DNA from: Geopseudomonas aromaticivorans
GTDB lineage: Bacteria; Pseudomonadota; Gammaproteobacteria; Pseudomonadales; Pseudomonadaceae
Reading direction: 5' to 3'
Assembly (NCBI RefSeq): GCF_019097855.1
Contig: NZ_JAHRGL010000019.1
Location: 1-64,000, forward strand
DNA length: 64,000 nt
Below the pieces are notes generated by a model, which did not search any database, had not been told where the DNA came from, and was given only the letters and a program-made list of their open reading frames with translations. This document shows, piece by piece, positions 16,539 through 24,956 of the stretch. Numbering within the stretch: the first letter of the stretch is position 1; each line of letters opens with the position of its first letter. The translations under genes and the position numbers were made by a program.

Positions 16539-19394
16539 TTACTGGCAGGCTTCGCAGTCCGGGTTGTCGATGCTGCACGCTTGCGGGACCGGAGCCGGCT
16601 TGGGCTCGGCAGCCGAGAGGCTTTCGTCGATCACCGAGCTGACGGCGTTGAGCTTGCCGGTGGTGATGGTCGACTTCTCGGTGCTGGTCGCGGCCAGGGC
16701 ACGGAGGTAGTAGGTGGTCTTCAGGCCACGGTACCAGGCCATGCGGTAGGTCACGTCGAGCTTCTTGCCCGAGGCGCCGGCGATGTACAGGTTCAGCGAC
16801 TGGGCCTGGTCGATCCACTTCTGGCGGCGGCTGGCGGCCTCGACGATCCAGCGGGTCTCCACTTCAAAGGCGGTGGCGTACAGGTCCTTGAGGTCCTGCG
16901 GGATGCGCTCGATCTGCTGCACGGAGCCGTCGTAGTACTTGAGGTCGTTGACCATCACCGGGTCCCACAGACCGCGGGCCTTGAGGTCGTGGACCAGGTA
17001 GGGGTTGATCACGGTGAACTCGCCGGACAGGTTCGACTTCACGTACAGGTTCTGGTAGGTCGGCTCGATCGACTGCGACACGCCAACGATGTTGGAGATG
17101 GTCGCGGTCGGCGCGATGGCCATGATGTTCGAGTTGCGGATGCCTTTCTGCACGCGGGCACGCAGCGGCGCCCAGTCCAGCGACTCGCTCAGGTCGACGT
17201 CGATGTACTTCTGGCCGCGGGCCTCGATGAGGATCTGCTGGGAGTCCAGCGGCAGGATGCCCTTGGACCACAGCGAGCCGTCGAAGCTGGAGTAGGCGCC
17301 GCGCTCGTCGGCCAGGTCGCAGGAGGCCTGGATGGCGTAGTAGCTGATGGCTTCCATCGACTGGTCGGCGAAGGTCACCGCGGCGTCGGAGCCGTAGGCG
17401 ATGTGCTGCAGGTACAGCGCGTCCTGGAAGCCCATGATGCCGAGACCAACCGGACGGTGCTTGAAGTTGGCGTTCTGCGCCTGCGGCACCGAGTAGTAGT
17501 TGATGTCGATGACGTTATCGAGCATGCGCACGGCGGTCTTCACGGTGCGGGCCAGCTTGGCGCTGTCCAGCTTGCCGTCGACGATGTGGTTCGGCAGGTT
17601 GACCGAGCCCAGGTTGCAGACGGCGATCTCGTCCTTGTTGGTGTTCAGGGTGATCTCGGTGCACAGGTTGGAGCTGTGTACCACGCCGACGTGCTGCTGC
17701 GGGCTGCGCAGGTTGCACGGGTCCTTGAAGGTCAGCCACGGGTGGCCGGTCTCGAACAGCATGGACAGCATCTTGCGCCACAGGTCCTTGGCCTTGATGG
17801 TCTTGTGCAGCTTGAGCTTGCCGTAGGTGGTCAGGGCTTCGTAGTACTCGTAGCGCTCTTCGAAGGCCTTGCCGGTCAGGTCGTGCAGGTCGGGCACGTC
17901 GGACGGCGAGAACAGGGTCCAGTCGCCGTCGTCGAACACGCGCTTCATGAACAGGTCGGGAATCCAGTTCGCGGTGTTCATGTCGTGGGTGCGGCGGCGG
18001 TCGTCACCGGTGTTCTTGCGCAGTTCGAGGAATTCCTCGATGTCCAGGTGCCAGGTTTCCAGGTAGGCGCAGACCGCGCCCTTGCGCTTGCCGCCCTGGT
18101 TGACCGCCACGGCGGTGTCGTTGACCACCTTGAGGAAAGGCACGACGCCCTGGCTCTTGCCGTTGGTGCCCTTGATGTAGGAGCCCAGCGCGCGCACCGG
18201 GGTCCAGTCGTTGCCCAGGCCGCCGGCAAACTTGGACAGCAGGGCGTTGTCGCGGATGGCGTCGTAGATGCCGCCGAGGTCGTCCGGCACGGTGGTCAGG
18301 TAGCAGCTGGACAGCTGCGGGCGCAGGGTGCCGGCGTTGAACAGGGTCGGGGTCGACGCCATGTAGTCGAAGCTGGACAGCAGGTTGTAGAACTCGATGG
18401 CGCGCGCTTCTTTGTCCTTTTCCGCGATGGCCAGGCCCATGGCCACGCGCATGAAGAACACCTGCGGCAGTTCGAAGCGGATGTCGTCCTTGTGGATGAA
18501 GTAGCGGTCGTACAGGGTCTGCAGGCCGAGGTAGGTGAACTGCTGGTCGCGCTCGTGATCCAGCGCGGCGCCCAGCTTGGCCAGGTCGTAATCGCGCAGC
18601 TTGGGATCGAGCAGCTCGAACTCGATGCCCTTGTCGATGTACACCGGCAGGGCCTGGGCGTACAGCGCGGCCATCTCGTGGTGGGTGGCGCGCTCGGCGA
18701 CGCCGAGGAAGCCCAGCGCTTCGGCGCGCAGGGTGTCCATCAGCAGGCGGGCGGTGACGTAGGAGTAGTTCGGCTCGCGCTCGACCAGGGTGCGCGCGGT
18801 CATCACCAAGGCGGTGTTGACGTCCTGCTCGGACACGCCGTCGTAGAGGTTCTTCAGGGTGTCGCGCTGGATCAGCGCGCCGTCCACTTCGGCCAGGCCT
18901 TCGCAGGCTTCGGCGATGATGGTTTGCAGGCGGCCGAGGTCGAGCGGGATCTTCTCGCCGTTGGCCAGGGTGATGCGGATGCTCGGGTGCGGCTGGGCCA
19001 CTTCGCTGCCGGCGCTGCGCTTGCGCTCCTGGGCGCGGGCTTCGCGGTAGATCACGTAGTCGCGGGCAACCTTCTGCTCGCCGGCGCGCATCAGGGCCAG
19101 TTCGACCTGGTCCTGGATTTCCTCGATGTGGATGGTGCCGCCGGAGGGCATGCGACGCTTGAAGGTGGTGGTGACCTGCTCGGTCAGGCGCGCGACGGTG
19201 TCATGGATGCGCGACGAGACGGCGGCGTTGCCGCCTTCCACTGCGAGGAAGGCCTTGGTGATGGCCACGGTGATCTTGTCGTCGGTGTAGGGGACGACAG
19301 TGCCGTTGCGCTTGATCACGCGCAGCTGGCCCGGGGCGGTGGCCGCTAGGTCCTGGCTGGCTGTCGGGTTCTCGCGAGTGGTGTCAGTTTGCAT
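16539..19394 (-). CDS. nrdA: Class Ia ribonucleotide reductase, alpha (catalytic) subunit
   Basis: 951 residues from ATG 19394, with GGAG six bases upstream. Two ATP-cone domains are visible in tandem (about 24-118, LRVIKRNGTVVPY; and 138-228, IRITLANGEKIPL), as known for Pseudomonas NrdA, where they give allosteric activity control. The barrel contains NLCTEITLNT and the active-site CNLGSVNLP, and the C-terminus carries the redox pair in PDCEACQ. With NrdB it makes dNTPs. The upstream region carries NrdR-like and DnaA boxes, and nrdB follows. Confidence 0.96.
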   Translation of the reverse strand: MQTDTTRENPTASQDLAATAPGQLRVIKRNGTVVPYTDDKITVAITKAFLAVEGGNAAVSSRIHDTVARLTEQVTTTFKRRMPSGGTIHIEEIQDQVELALMRAGEQKVARDYVIYREARAQERKRSAGSEVAQPHPSIRITLANGEKIPLDLGRLQTIIAEACEGLAEVDGALIQRDTLKNLYDGVSEQDVNTALVMTARTLVEREPNYSYVTARLLMDTLRAEALGFLGVAERATHHEMAALYAQALPVYIDKGIEFELLDPKLRDYDLAKLGAALDHERDQQFTYLGLQTLYDRYFIHKDDIRFELPQVFFMRVAMGLAIAEKDKEARAIEFYNLLSSFDYMASTPTLFNAGTLRPQLSSCYLTTVPDDLGGIYDAIRDNALLSKFAGGLGNDWTPVRALGSYIKGTNGKSQGVVPFLKVVNDTAVAVNQGGKRKGAVCAYLETWHLDIEEFLELRKNTGDDRRRTHDMNTANWIPDLFMKRVFDDGDWTLFSPSDVPDLHDLTGKAFEERYEYYEALTTYGKLKLHKTIKAKDLWRKMLSMLFETGHPWLTFKDPCNLRSPQQHVGVVHSSNLCTEITLNTNKDEIAVCNLGSVNLPNHIVDGKLDSAKLARTVKTAVRMLDNVIDINYYSVPQAQNANFKHRPVGLGIMGFQDALYLQHIAYGSDAAVTFADQSMEAISYYAIQASCDLADERGAYSSFDGSLWSKGILPLDSQQILIEARGQKYIDVDLSESLDWAPLRARVQKGIRNSNIMAIAPTATISNIVGVSQSIEPTYQNLYVKSNLSGEFTVINPYLVHDLKARGLWDPVMVNDLKYYDGSVQQIERIPQDLKDLYATAFEVETRWIVEAASRRQKWIDQAQSLNLYIAGASGKKLDVTYRMAWYRGLKTTYYLRALAATSTEKSTITTGKLNAVSSVIDESLSAAEPKPAPVPQACSIDNPDCEACQ

Positions 19395-19560
19395 CGAGGG
19401 CTCCGCAATTTCGGTTTTAGGTTTGGACGCTCGGGGCGCCGCCTTGGCTGGCGGATGCCTCAACACCACATGGGGCAGGCGGAGGCGGCGGTACCGATCA
19501 AACGTCGATTCTTACTCTGTCCCTGCGACGGCAGATGAGCGGGTCATCCTGCCGGCAGGG

Positions 19561-19575
19561 CACTAGATATAGTGT
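19561..19575. promoter_or_regulatory. NrdR box, proximal
   Basis: CACTAGATATAGTGT matches the palindromic NrdR consensus (acaCwAtATaTwGtgt) with one core mismatch (CTAGATATAG). It is about 167 bp upstream of the nrdA start. NrdR represses nrd genes when dATP is plentiful. Confidence 0.7.
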
Positions 19576-19721
19576 TTAGTCTTCAGCGGCGCTTTTTGCC
19601 AGCTCTGCGCATCGGGAGAGACTAGCAAGCCTGGTTTGGCGGAGATCGAAACAGGGTCTCAGTCGCCATGTGAAGACGGTCAAAGAGCTGGCGTTCTGTA
19701 CGCGGAAAAAATTCAGCAACC

Positions 19722-19736
19722 ACAACATGTAGTGTT
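19722..19736. promoter_or_regulatory. NrdR-like box, middle
   Basis: ACAACATGTAGTGTT has the CAACATGTAG core, eight of ten consensus positions. It is weaker than the other two but keeps the dyad. Confidence 0.4.
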
Positions 19737-19792
19737 CGGTGCATTCGGCCGCTACAGCATAGTGCGTGGGTAGTGGTCGTGCAAACGGCTGC

Positions 19793-19813
19793 TGTGGATA
19801 GGGCTGTGGATAA
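19793..19813. promoter_or_regulatory. Pair of DnaA boxes upstream of nrdA
   Basis: TGTGGATAG (19793-19801) and TGTGGATAA (19805-19813) are DnaA boxes read on the minus strand; the second is the perfect TTATCCACA. They are 12 bp apart, about one helical turn. DnaA control of nrdAB is established in E. coli. Confidence 0.7.
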
Positions 19814-19941
19814 GGTGTGGGTGGCCTGTGTGCTGTCCCGGCTACCCGGCGCAGCCCGCAGTCATGCTGCATTTGCACCGTTCGTCGCCTTTTCCGTCGC
19901 GCCAAAAGGGGCTGGCCGGGCGGCGAAGGGCGCGCAAGTTA

Positions 19942-19956
19942 ACACAATATCTAGTG
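19942..19956. promoter_or_regulatory. NrdR-like box, distal
   Basis: ACACAATATCTAGTG has the core CAATATCTAG with one mismatch to consensus. It is about 548 bp upstream of nrdA, close to the end of the next gene, so its use for nrdA is uncertain. Confidence 0.5.
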
Positions 19957-19999
19957 GGTTGGCAGGCTTGGAAAAACGCCCCGATTGTGCTCGGGCGGT

Positions 20000-20731
20000 T
20001 CAGTGCGCGGGGACCCACACCAGGCTGAGCAGGCGCTCTTCGCGGATGCCGAACTGGCCTTCCAGGCAGGTGCCCCGGGTCCATTCGGCGTCCAGATCCT
20101 CGCGCAGTTGCAGGCGTACCCGGCCGTTGTCCGCCTGTTCGACCAAGGCGGCGGCCTGGAAGTAGAAGCGCCGCCGCACCAGCGGGTAGAGCGCCTTGAA
20201 CAGGCTTTCCTTGAGCGAGAAGCACAGGGTCAGGTAGGTGGCGCGTTGCTCGTCGGCCAGTTGCTGGAAGTGCTGCAGCTCGGCGGGGGTGAGAATTTCG
20301 CCCGCCAGGCGTTCGCTGCGCGCAGGGGGCAGCAGGTGTTCCGCGTCGAGCCCGAGGCCGCGCCAGGCGCTGCTGTGGCCGACCAGGGCGGCGGCCCAGC
20401 CGTGGCTGTGGGTGATGCTGCCGGTGATGCCTGGTGGCCAGCAGGGCGCGTTGTCCGCGCCGCGGGCCGGGAAGCTGGGCGTACCGCTGAGCTGGCGCAG
20501 GGCGCTGGCGGCGCACAGGCGGCCGGCGAGGTATTCGCTCTGGCGCTTGCGGGCGGCGCTGGCTATACCGGGCGGCAGGGTCAGCTGGCTGCGGGCGAAG
20601 TCGTCGGCCGCGAGCTGCGCGGGGTCGAAGCGGCAGCTGTGCAGGGTCAGGCCGGGCAGCGCCTGTGGCAGCGGCCAGTCGGCTTCGGGGACGCTGCAAC
20701 AGGCGGGCAGGGAGGGTTTCGGGGCAGGCAT
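20000..20731 (-). CDS. 4'-phosphopantetheinyl transferase, EntD/PcpS type
   Basis: 243 residues, the length of P. aeruginosa PcpS. The family signature is present: GSITHSHGWAAALVG, the Mg-binding GLDAE and the FSLKESLFKALYP helix with Lys-Glu. The enzyme transfers the phosphopantetheine arm of CoA to acyl or peptidyl carrier proteins. Start at ATG 20731 is the best by length; no clear ribosome site is seen. It ends at the left edge of the nrdA control region and is followed upstream by cyaB on the same strand, 31 bases away. Confidence 0.88.
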   Translation of the reverse strand: MPAPKPSLPACCSVPEADWPLPQALPGLTLHSCRFDPAQLAADDFARSQLTLPPGIASAARKRQSEYLAGRLCAASALRQLSGTPSFPARGADNAPCWPPGITGSITHSHGWAAALVGHSSAWRGLGLDAEHLLPPARSERLAGEILTPAELQHFQQLADEQRATYLTLCFSLKESLFKALYPLVRRRFYFQAAALVEQADNGRVRLQLREDLDAEWTRGTCLEGQFGIREERLLSLVWVPAH

Positions 20732-20762
20732 GCGGTGAGTATGCCGCAGCCGCGCGGCCGGG

Positions 20763-22154
20763 TCAGTAGATGACCTTGTCGCGCAGCTTCTCGGCGGCCT
20801 GCTGCAGGGCGAGGATGACCCGCTCCTTGTCGTAGTTCTGGATGCTGTTGGTGTCCAGGTACATGGAGAATCCCTGCAGTTCGTGCTCCAGGTAGCTGGA
20901 AGCGGCGCCGAGGTCGCGGCGGAAGTCGACAACCTGGTAGATCTGCACCGGGCGGGAGAAGCCCTTGACGCTGATCTGGCCCTTGTCGCGGCACATGATC
21001 ACGTCCTTGATCATCGAGTAGGTCTCGTGGGAGATGAGGATCTCGCCGGACTCGGAGGCGCTTTCCAGGCGGCTGGCGAGGTTCACCTCGCGGCCGATGA
21101 TGGTGTAGTCCATGCGCGTGTCGGCGCCGAAGTTGCCCACGGTGCAGTAGCCGGTGTTGATGCCCATGCGGATTTCCAGCGGCTTGGTGATGCCCTGGCT
21201 GCGCCACTGCTGGCGAAGTACCTTCATGTGCTTGCGCATGGCGATGGCCATGGACACGGCGGCCACGGCGTCCTTCTTGGCACCCTGGGTGGTGGGGTCG
21301 CCGAAGAAGATCATCACCGCGTCGCCGATGAACTTGTCGATGGTGCCGCCGTATTTCAGGGCGATCTTCGACATCTCGTTGAGGTAGGTGTTGAGGACGT
21401 CGGTCAGCGCCTCGGCTTCCAGTTCCTCGGACAGCTCGGTGAAGCCCTTGATGTCGGAGAAGAACACGGTGAGCTTCTTGCGCTGGGTTTCCAGACGCAC
21501 GCTCTTCTTGCCGCTGAAGATCGATTCCCACACTTGCGGCGACAGGTACTTGGACAGGCTGCTCGCCAGGCGCGCGGCCTTTTCCTGCTCCTTCTTGACC
21601 TCTTCGCGGGCCAGAGCCAGGCGGATGGCCTGCTCATGGACGAGGAAGGCGGCGATGCACAGATAAAGCAGGGTGAACAGGATGCTGACCGCCGAAACCA
21701 GCGGCGGGGTAGCCAGCTTGAGCTCGGGATTGATCACCACGAAGCTGAGCACGGCACCGCACAGCGCGCCGAGCGTGACCAGGGTGAGCGAGCGCAGGCC
21801 GCCAATGATCAGGGCGCTGAAGCCCAGCGTGAGGGCGAACATCAGGCTGGGCACCAGCGAGTAGCCGAGCAGGGTCATGCCGGCGCCGGCATGCGCGGCG
21901 TCGACCAGCATCAGGGCCTGGTCGGTCTGCTGCGGGTGGCTGTGCTTGAAGCGCTCGCTCAGGCGCTGGGCCAGGTGCGGGTAGAGCAGGGTGTAGGGCA
22001 CCAGCCAGAGGATGTCGTAGCCGAAGTGCTGGCTGTAGGTGCCGGCAGCGATGCTGGCGGCGGCGGCCAGATAGGCCAGCACGCGCGACTGGTATTCGCG
22101 CCGGCGAGGGTCCGGCAGTGGCTTGGCCGAACGCGCGAAGGGTGTGAGTTTCAT
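20763..22154 (-). CDS. cyaB: Class III adenylate cyclase with MASE2 membrane domain
   Basis: 463 residues, the length I recall for P. aeruginosa CyaB. The N-terminal half is a MASE2-type membrane domain with about six hydrophobic helices. The C-terminal half is a class III cyclase: KKLTVFFSDIKGFTELSE with the first metal Asp, YGGTIDKFIGDAVMIFFG with the second, and DYTIIGREVNLASRLE with the transition-state residues. It makes cAMP, which in Pseudomonas acts through Vfr. Start ATG 22154 gives the family length. It lies directly upstream of the phosphopantetheinyl transferase gene. Confidence 0.92.
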   Translation of the reverse strand: MKLTPFARSAKPLPDPRRREYQSRVLAYLAAAASIAAGTYSQHFGYDILWLVPYTLLYPHLAQRLSERFKHSHPQQTDQALMLVDAAHAGAGMTLLGYSLVPSLMFALTLGFSALIIGGLRSLTLVTLGALCGAVLSFVVINPELKLATPPLVSAVSILFTLLYLCIAAFLVHEQAIRLALAREEVKKEQEKAARLASSLSKYLSPQVWESIFSGKKSVRLETQRKKLTVFFSDIKGFTELSEELEAEALTDVLNTYLNEMSKIALKYGGTIDKFIGDAVMIFFGDPTTQGAKKDAVAAVSMAIAMRKHMKVLRQQWRSQGITKPLEIRMGINTGYCTVGNFGADTRMDYTIIGREVNLASRLESASESGEILISHETYSMIKDVIMCRDKGQISVKGFSRPVQIYQVVDFRRDLGAASSYLEHELQGFSMYLDTNSIQNYDKERVILALQQAAEKLRDKVIY

Positions 22155-22311
22155 CTGGCCGAGAGGTTCCCTGGCAGGTGCCTGCACCTCTAATGCGGGT
22201 GCTACAGGCTGGACGGGCCACTGGCGAGCCGTGGCCGACGGCGGATCTTAGCCGAGCCGTGGGCTGGGCGCAAAGCACCCGCGCTGGCTGCGGCATGCTG
22301 TCACTGGTGGC

Positions 22312-23766
22312 CTAGTGCCGCCAGAAGGCCGGAGTCAGCAGTACCAGGATGGTGATGATTTCCAGGCGGCCGAGCAGCATGCCGATCGACAGCAGCCATT
22401 TGGCACTGTCGGGCAGGGTGGCGAAATTGCCGGCCGGGCCGATGATCGGGCCTAGGCCCGGGCCGACGTTGCACACGGCGGTGGCGGCGCCGGTCAGCGC
22501 GGTGACCCAGTCCAGGCCGATCAGGGCGAGGCCGAGGGCGATCACGCCGATGGTGATGGTGAAGAAGAAGGAGAAGGTGATCAGCGAGCGGACGATGTCG
22601 TCGTCGATCGCATGGTTGTTGTACTGCTGCTTGATCACCGCACGCGGGTGGATCATCTGCTGCATGTTGGCCTTGAGCATCACGTAGGCGACCTGGAAGC
22701 GGAAGATCTTCAGGCCGCCGGCGGTGGAGCCGGAGCAGCCGCCGATGAAGGTCAGGTAGAAGAACAGCAGGATCGAGAAGCTGCCCCACAGGGTGTAGTC
22801 GCCGAGGGCCACGCCAGTGGTGGTCACTACCGAGGTGACGTTGAGGGCGACGATGCGAAAGGCGTCCAGCCAGTCGTTGTCGGAGTTGAACCACAGCCAG
22901 GTGCCGAACACCAGCCAGGTGACCAGCAGGAAGCCGAGGAAGCCGCGTACCTGTTGATCGCGAAACAGCGCCTTGCGGTGGCCGCGCAGGTAGGCCACGT
23001 ACAGGGTGAACGGCAGGCTGCCGAGGATCATGAACAGTACCGCCACCCAGTGCACCGCCGGTTGCGTCCAGTGTGCCAGCGACGAGTCCGAGGTGGAGAA
23101 GCCGCCGGTGGAGATCATCGACATCGAGTGGTTGATTGCCTCGAACGGGGTCATCCCGGCCCACCAGAAGGCGAGGAATCCGAGCAGGGTGAAGGCGACG
23201 TAGATGCCCAGGATGTACTTGGCCACCATGTGCGAGCGCGGCATGACCTTCTCCGACCAGTCGGAGGATTCGGTCTGGAACAGGCGCATGCCGCCGACGC
23301 GCAGCAGCGGCAGCACGGCCACGGCCATGCCGATGAAGCCGATGCCGCCCAGCCAGTGCAGCATCGAGCGCCAGATCAGCAGGGCCGGCGAGGCGTGGTC
23401 GAGGCCGGTGAGAACGGTCGAGCCGGTGGTGGTGATGCCCGACATAGTCTCGAAGAAGGCGTCGGTGTAGCTGATGTGCTGGATGAACACCATCGGCAGG
23501 GCGGCGAAGATGCACACCACCACCCAGCTCGAGGTGGTCAACATGTACATGTCGCGCGGGCGCAGCTGCACGTGCCGCGGCTGGCCGGGCAGGACCATGG
23601 CCAGGCCGCAGCCGAGGCTGATCAGCGCCGGCCAGAGGAAGTCCGACAGTCGCTCCTCGGCGCCCATCGTCAGCAGGGTGAGAATCGGGATGCCCATGCT
23701 GATCGCCAGGGTGATCAGGAAAATGCCGAGGATAAAGGCGATCATACGCAGGGTGGGCAGGGCCAT
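22312..23766 (-). CDS. trkH: Trk-type potassium uptake protein TrkH
   Basis: 484 residues, strongly hydrophobic throughout. It contains the repeated pore regions of the family, such as ETMSGITTTGSTVLTGLD, HSMSMISTGGFSTSD, VVTTTGVALGDY and GGCSGSTAGGLKIFR, and AVCNVGPGLGPIIGP in the last repeat. It is the membrane-pore subunit that works with the NAD-binding TrkA, not encoded in this window. ATG 23766 matches the usual length. It is divergent from the following ykgJ-like gene. Confidence 0.93.
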   Translation of the reverse strand: MALPTLRMIAFILGIFLITLAISMGIPILTLLTMGAEERLSDFLWPALISLGCGLAMVLPGQPRHVQLRPRDMYMLTTSSWVVVCIFAALPMVFIQHISYTDAFFETMSGITTTGSTVLTGLDHASPALLIWRSMLHWLGGIGFIGMAVAVLPLLRVGGMRLFQTESSDWSEKVMPRSHMVAKYILGIYVAFTLLGFLAFWWAGMTPFEAINHSMSMISTGGFSTSDSSLAHWTQPAVHWVAVLFMILGSLPFTLYVAYLRGHRKALFRDQQVRGFLGFLLVTWLVFGTWLWFNSDNDWLDAFRIVALNVTSVVTTTGVALGDYTLWGSFSILLFFYLTFIGGCSGSTAGGLKIFRFQVAYVMLKANMQQMIHPRAVIKQQYNNHAIDDDIVRSLITFSFFFTITIGVIALGLALIGLDWVTALTGAATAVCNVGPGLGPIIGPAGNFATLPDSAKWLLSIGMLLGRLEIITILVLLTPAFWRH

Positions 23767-23930
23767 GAGCGGGGGCTTCGCAGGCTGAAGAGTGCGGCAT
23801 TCTGCGCGCCCGCCGAGGTGCTGTAAACGGCGCGAAAAAATTCTGCCCGACGGTCTTTCCAGCGCGATTCGGCACTCGCTAGAATCCGCGGCTCCCGCCG
23901 GCAGTCGCCGGTTTCCGCGGTATTGCACCG

Positions 23931-24302
23931 ATGTCCGACAATAATCCCTGCCTCACGTGCGGCGCCTGCTGCGCGCACTTTCGTGTGTCCTTCTACTGGG
24001 GCGAATGCCAGTCGGCCGGCGGCGTCGTTCCGGACGAGCTGGTCGAGCAGATCACTCCCTATCATGCGGCCATGCGCGGCACCACCAGCAAGCCGGCGCG
24101 CTGCGTCAGCCTGCTGGGCGATGTGGGCTGCGGCGTGCGCTGCACCATGTACGAGCAGCGCTCCTCGCCCTGCCGCGAGTTCGAGGCCTCCTGGGAGCAT
24201 GGCGAGCACAATCCGCGCTGCGACGCCGCTCGCGCCGCCCACGGCCTGCCGCCGCTGACCCCGCCGCTGGAGCCGGATATGGCCCCGGACCGCGTGGCCT
24301 GA
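23931..24302 (+). CDS. YkgJ-family cysteine-cluster protein
   Basis: 123 residues. The N-terminus has the CxxCxxCC cluster (Cys7, Cys10, Cys13, Cys14) and the middle has GCGVRCTMYEQRSSPCREF, the conserved YkgJ/Fe-S-zinc cluster signature. The bound metal and function of the family are not firmly established. It precedes the nitroreductase gene by 69 bases on the same strand and may share a transcript with it. Confidence 0.82.
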   Translation: MSDNNPCLTCGACCAHFRVSFYWGECQSAGGVVPDELVEQITPYHAAMRGTTSKPARCVSLLGDVGCGVRCTMYEQRSSPCREFEASWEHGEHNPRCDAARAAHGLPPLTPPLEPDMAPDRVA

Positions 24303-24371
24303 GGTGCAGCCGGGCGGCGGCGAAACATTCGGCGCTAGAATGCGCTCTTTGCCATCCGACAGGAGAATTCC

Positions 24372-24956
24372 ATGCAGGCTCTCGACGCCCTGATCAATCG
24401 TGTTTCGGTGGCGCGCCTGGGTGAGCCGGCGCCGTCGGCGCAGCAGCGCGAGCTGCTGTTCCGGGCCGCCTTGCGCGCCCCCGATCATGGTCAGCTACGG
24501 CCCTGGCGCTTTCTCACCGTGGAAGGCGAAGCCCGCGAGGCGCTCGGCGAGTTGTTTGCCCGCGCCCAGTGCGTGCGCGACCCGCAGGCGCCGGCGGCGC
24601 TGCTGGACAAGGCCCGCGGCATGCCGCTGCGGGCGCCGCTGCTGATCGTGGCGATCGCCAGCCCGAAGGCGCACCCCAAGGTGCCGGAGTCGGAGCAGCT
24701 GCTGGCGGCCGGCTGTGCGGCGCACGGCCTGCTGCTCGCCGCGCATGCCCAGGGCATCGGCGCCATCTGGCGTACCGGCGAGTTGACCGGCGATGCCACG
24801 GTGAAAGCCGGCCTGGGGCTGGCCGCGCACGAGCAGATCATCGGCTTCCTTTACCTGGGCACGCCGCTGGGCGAGCTGCGTACGCCGCAAGCGCTGGAGC
24901 CGGCGGACTTCGTTGCCGCGTGGTCGTCAGACCTCGGCGCTGTCGCTCAGGGGTAG
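24372..24956 (+). CDS. Nitroreductase-family protein, YdjA type
   Basis: 194 residues with an AGGAG ribosome site. RAPDHGQLRPWRF near the start is the FMN-phosphate-contacting region, and GIGAIWRTGEL plus EQIIGFLYLGTP are the C-terminal FMN and dimer regions of small (YdjA-like) nitroreductases. It should bind FMN as a homodimer and reduce nitro or quinone compounds using NAD(P)H; the natural substrate is unknown. Its last 30 bases overlap the 3-prime end of the convergent sensor kinase gene. Confidence 0.85.
   Translation: MQALDALINRVSVARLGEPAPSAQQRELLFRAALRAPDHGQLRPWRFLTVEGEAREALGELFARAQCVRDPQAPAALLDKARGMPLRAPLLIVAIASPKAHPKVPESEQLLAAGCAAHGLLLAAHAQGIGAIWRTGELTGDATVKAGLGLAAHEQIIGFLYLGTPLGELRTPQALEPADFVAAWSSDLGAVAQG

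Larger units (their letters stand above)
19395..19999. promoter_or_regulatory. nrdA: nrdA upstream control region
   Basis: About 600 bp with no gene I can support on either strand. It contains three NrdR-box-like sequences (19561, 19722, 19942) and two DnaA boxes (19793, 19805), listed separately. The remainder shows nothing recognisable. The size suggests a heavily regulated promoter for the nrdAB operon on the minus strand. Confidence 0.65.

Noticed and set aside
16437-19349. A 970-codon open frame on the plus strand
   Set aside because: It lies antisense over nrdA and has low-complexity Val/Gly/Ala/His content with no domain; high-GC coding strands often give such mirror frames.
19395-19999. 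A replication origin near the DnaA boxes
   Set aside because: Only two DnaA boxes are clear, there is no dnaA/dnaN/gidA neighbourhood and no AT-rich 13-mer cluster.
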